64,000 bases of DNA from Bacteroidia bacterium (GTDB taxonomy: Bacteria; Bacteroidota; Bacteroidia; Flavobacteriales; Flavobacteriaceae). Where the stretch lies: assembly GCA_030427585.1 (NCBI GenBank), contig JAUIBW010000017.1, positions 43,285 through 107,284 on the forward strand, written 5' to 3'. Positions 62,985 through 64,000 of the stretch are shown here, piece after piece (the stretch's first letter is position 1; each line of letters starts with the position of its first letter). A model generated the notes under the pieces. It was not told the DNA's origin. It made no database searches and saw nothing but the letters and a program-made list of their open reading frames with translations. The position numbers were made by a program, and so were the translations under genes.

Positions 62985-64000
62985 CTATCGTATTAATGAA
63001 AAATTAGCGGTAAATTCTTTTAGTGTTCCGTTTTCTTTATATACTACTTTAAACCAGTAATCTGAAGTGGGCATATTTTTTCCATTATATGTCCCGTCCC
63101 ATCCTAAACCACCAGGTTGCAAAGCCTTTATTAATTTCCCAAATCGGTTAAAAATATATAGATTTTTGATTTTTATGGTCCCGCAACTACTGGTATTAAG
63201 ATTCCAGGTATCATGAATCCCATCTCCATTGGGTGTAAAATATTTAGGGTATTCCATAATACAGATTTCTATGGTTTCACAACCACAGCCATCAATACTG
63301 CATACCGTTATTTCATGGGTTCCGGAAGTTAGATCTTCAAAAACATTACTATTTTGAAAAATACCACTATCCAGGCTATACTCATATGTACCTTCACTTT
63401 CTACTTCTACGGTCACGCTGTTATTTTCTGAAAATGCCTGCACACTTTGTGCATTAATAACCAAAGGTGTTTCTTCCAAAATCGTAATCATAAAACTAGA
63501 CTCATTATTACACTCTGGCATACCAGCATAGATATAGATTGTTTGAGAATTATAAATCTCGGTACCGGCATCTAATTGTGTACCTGTTGCATTACTTCCT
63601 GTATAATACGTTCCATTGGCAATAGTTGGTAATTCATATGCGCTACAGATTTGAATATCGTCTAGTATAGTTACTTCTGGCTGACTAGTTATCCTAACAT
63701 TTTGTAATGTACTACCCGTACAACCATCTGTAACCGTTACGGTATAATCTCCCGATGCAGTAGCAGCAAGCGTATTTGAAGTTTCAGTTAATATACTACC
63801 ATCCAACTCCCACACATAGGTAGCTCCAGAACTAAATGTTCCTACTGCTGTAAGTGTAGCTTTACCCGAACAGGTTTGTTGAGTGATTGACATATCTACA
63901 GACAAAGCACTGGTAACCGTAACCTCTTTGGTAACACTACCACTACAACCATCTGTAACTGTAAGGGTGTAGTCTCCCGATGCAGTAGCAGTAAGCGTAT
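62985..64000 (-). CDS. T9SS type B (gliding-motility-associated) repeat protein, N-terminus outside the window
   Basis: An open frame from the right edge to the stop at 62985. It holds tandem PKD/SprB-like repeats (ASGDYTVTVTDGCTGS, and the copy ASGDYTLTVTDGCSGS beyond it), then a region with paired cysteines (CSIDGCGCETIEIC) and the type B sorting domain PKYFTPNGDGIHDTWNLNTSSCGTIKIKNLYIFNRFGKLI...WFKVVYKENGTLKEFTANFSLIR. Proteins of this type are exported by T9SS and act as adhesins. The real start is to the right of the window; an ATG at 63905 is internal. Confidence 0.88.
   Translation of the reverse strand, partial: TLTATASGDYTLTVTDGCSGSVTKEVTVTSALSVDMSITQQTCSGKATLTAVGTFSSGATYVWELDGSILTETSNTLAATASGDYTVTVTDGCTGSTLQNVRITSQPEVTILDDIQICSAYELPTIANGTYYTGSNATGTQLDAGTEIYNSQTIYIYAGMPECNNESSFMITILEETPLVINAQSVQAFSENNSVTVEVESEGTYEYSLDSGIFQNSNVFEDLTSGTHEITVCSIDGCGCETIEICIMEYPKYFTPNGDGIHDTWNLNTSSCGTIKIKNLYIFNRFGKLIKALQPGGLGWDGTYNGKNMPTSDYWFKVVYKENGTLKEFTANFSLIR

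Overview
The window looks like a chromosomal segment of a marine Flavobacteriaceae bacterium (Bacteroidota), possibly Aquimarina-like. The evidence is AT-rich DNA, promoters with the Bacteroidota -7 element TAnnTTTG, type IX secretion (T9SS) sorting domains of both type A and type B, TPR-AraC regulators, a GG-leader peptide precursor and many Bacteroidota-specific families (DUF4230, DUF4260, DUF4407, DUF6588, DUF6607). Genus is an inference.

Region by region. 1-10.7 kb holds housekeeping and small stress genes: the HemW 3' end, a cyclase-family hydrolase, DUF4260, DUF4230, acetyltransferases, a membrane MutS-like ATPase, a threonine/serine dehydratase, a Crp regulator with an AhpD-like protein, and a TetR-OsmC-cupin group whose promoter carries an inverted-repeat operator. 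10.7-18.4 kb is a trans-4-hydroxy-L-proline catabolic locus: AraC regulator, Pyr4H2C deaminase (DapA family), alpha-ketoglutarate semialdehyde dehydrogenase, a DUF885 lipoprotein peptidase, 4-hydroxyproline 2-epimerase and a D-amino-acid (D-hydroxyproline) dehydrogenase. Together these would turn collagen-type hydroxyproline into 2-oxoglutarate. 18.4-33.5 kb contains an orphan 58-aa GG-leader lanthipeptide-like precursor behind a TPR-AraC regulator, a broken leucine-rich-repeat gene, DUF4407, a BlaI/BlaR1-type pair with a TACAAATGTA operator, a secreted M43 metalloprotease, a curlin-repeat protein, an M20 dipeptidase, an aspartyl hydroxylase-like protein and tRNA-Leu(UAG).

33.6-49.7 kb is a compact stress and efflux block directly after the tRNA gene. 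It encodes a 3-hydroxyacyl-CoA dehydrogenase-like enzyme, a peroxiredoxin, a nitroreductase, an HdeD-like protein, a decayed NDH-2, a META-domain lipoprotein, a complete RND efflux system, an MscS channel, and TetR and AraC regulators. Seven promoters in this block share one architecture: two 15-bp half-sites exactly 21 bp apart, the second 35-36 bp before a TAnnTTTG box. This is a regulon that reads like an AraC-activator circuit.

50-54 kb has an Hsp20 gene behind a sigma-54-type -24/-12 promoter with a TGTCA-N3-TGACA upstream site, then a second Hsp20 gene broken by a stop codon, and DUF6588. 54-59.2 kb is a DUF6607-ankyrin-DUF2271-PepSY/flavoprotein reductase operon, probably for iron acquisition.

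59.2-62.7 kb is the most novel-looking locus. On the minus strand a 46-aa peptide gene is followed by a strong terminator-like hairpin, then an asparagine-synthetase/lasso-cyclase-like enzyme lacking the glutaminase cysteine, overlapping by 4 nt a GT4 glycosyltransferase with an unusual 115-residue C-terminal extension. I read it as a candidate RiPP-type peptide-modification system. The window ends inside a large T9SS type B adhesin-like gene.
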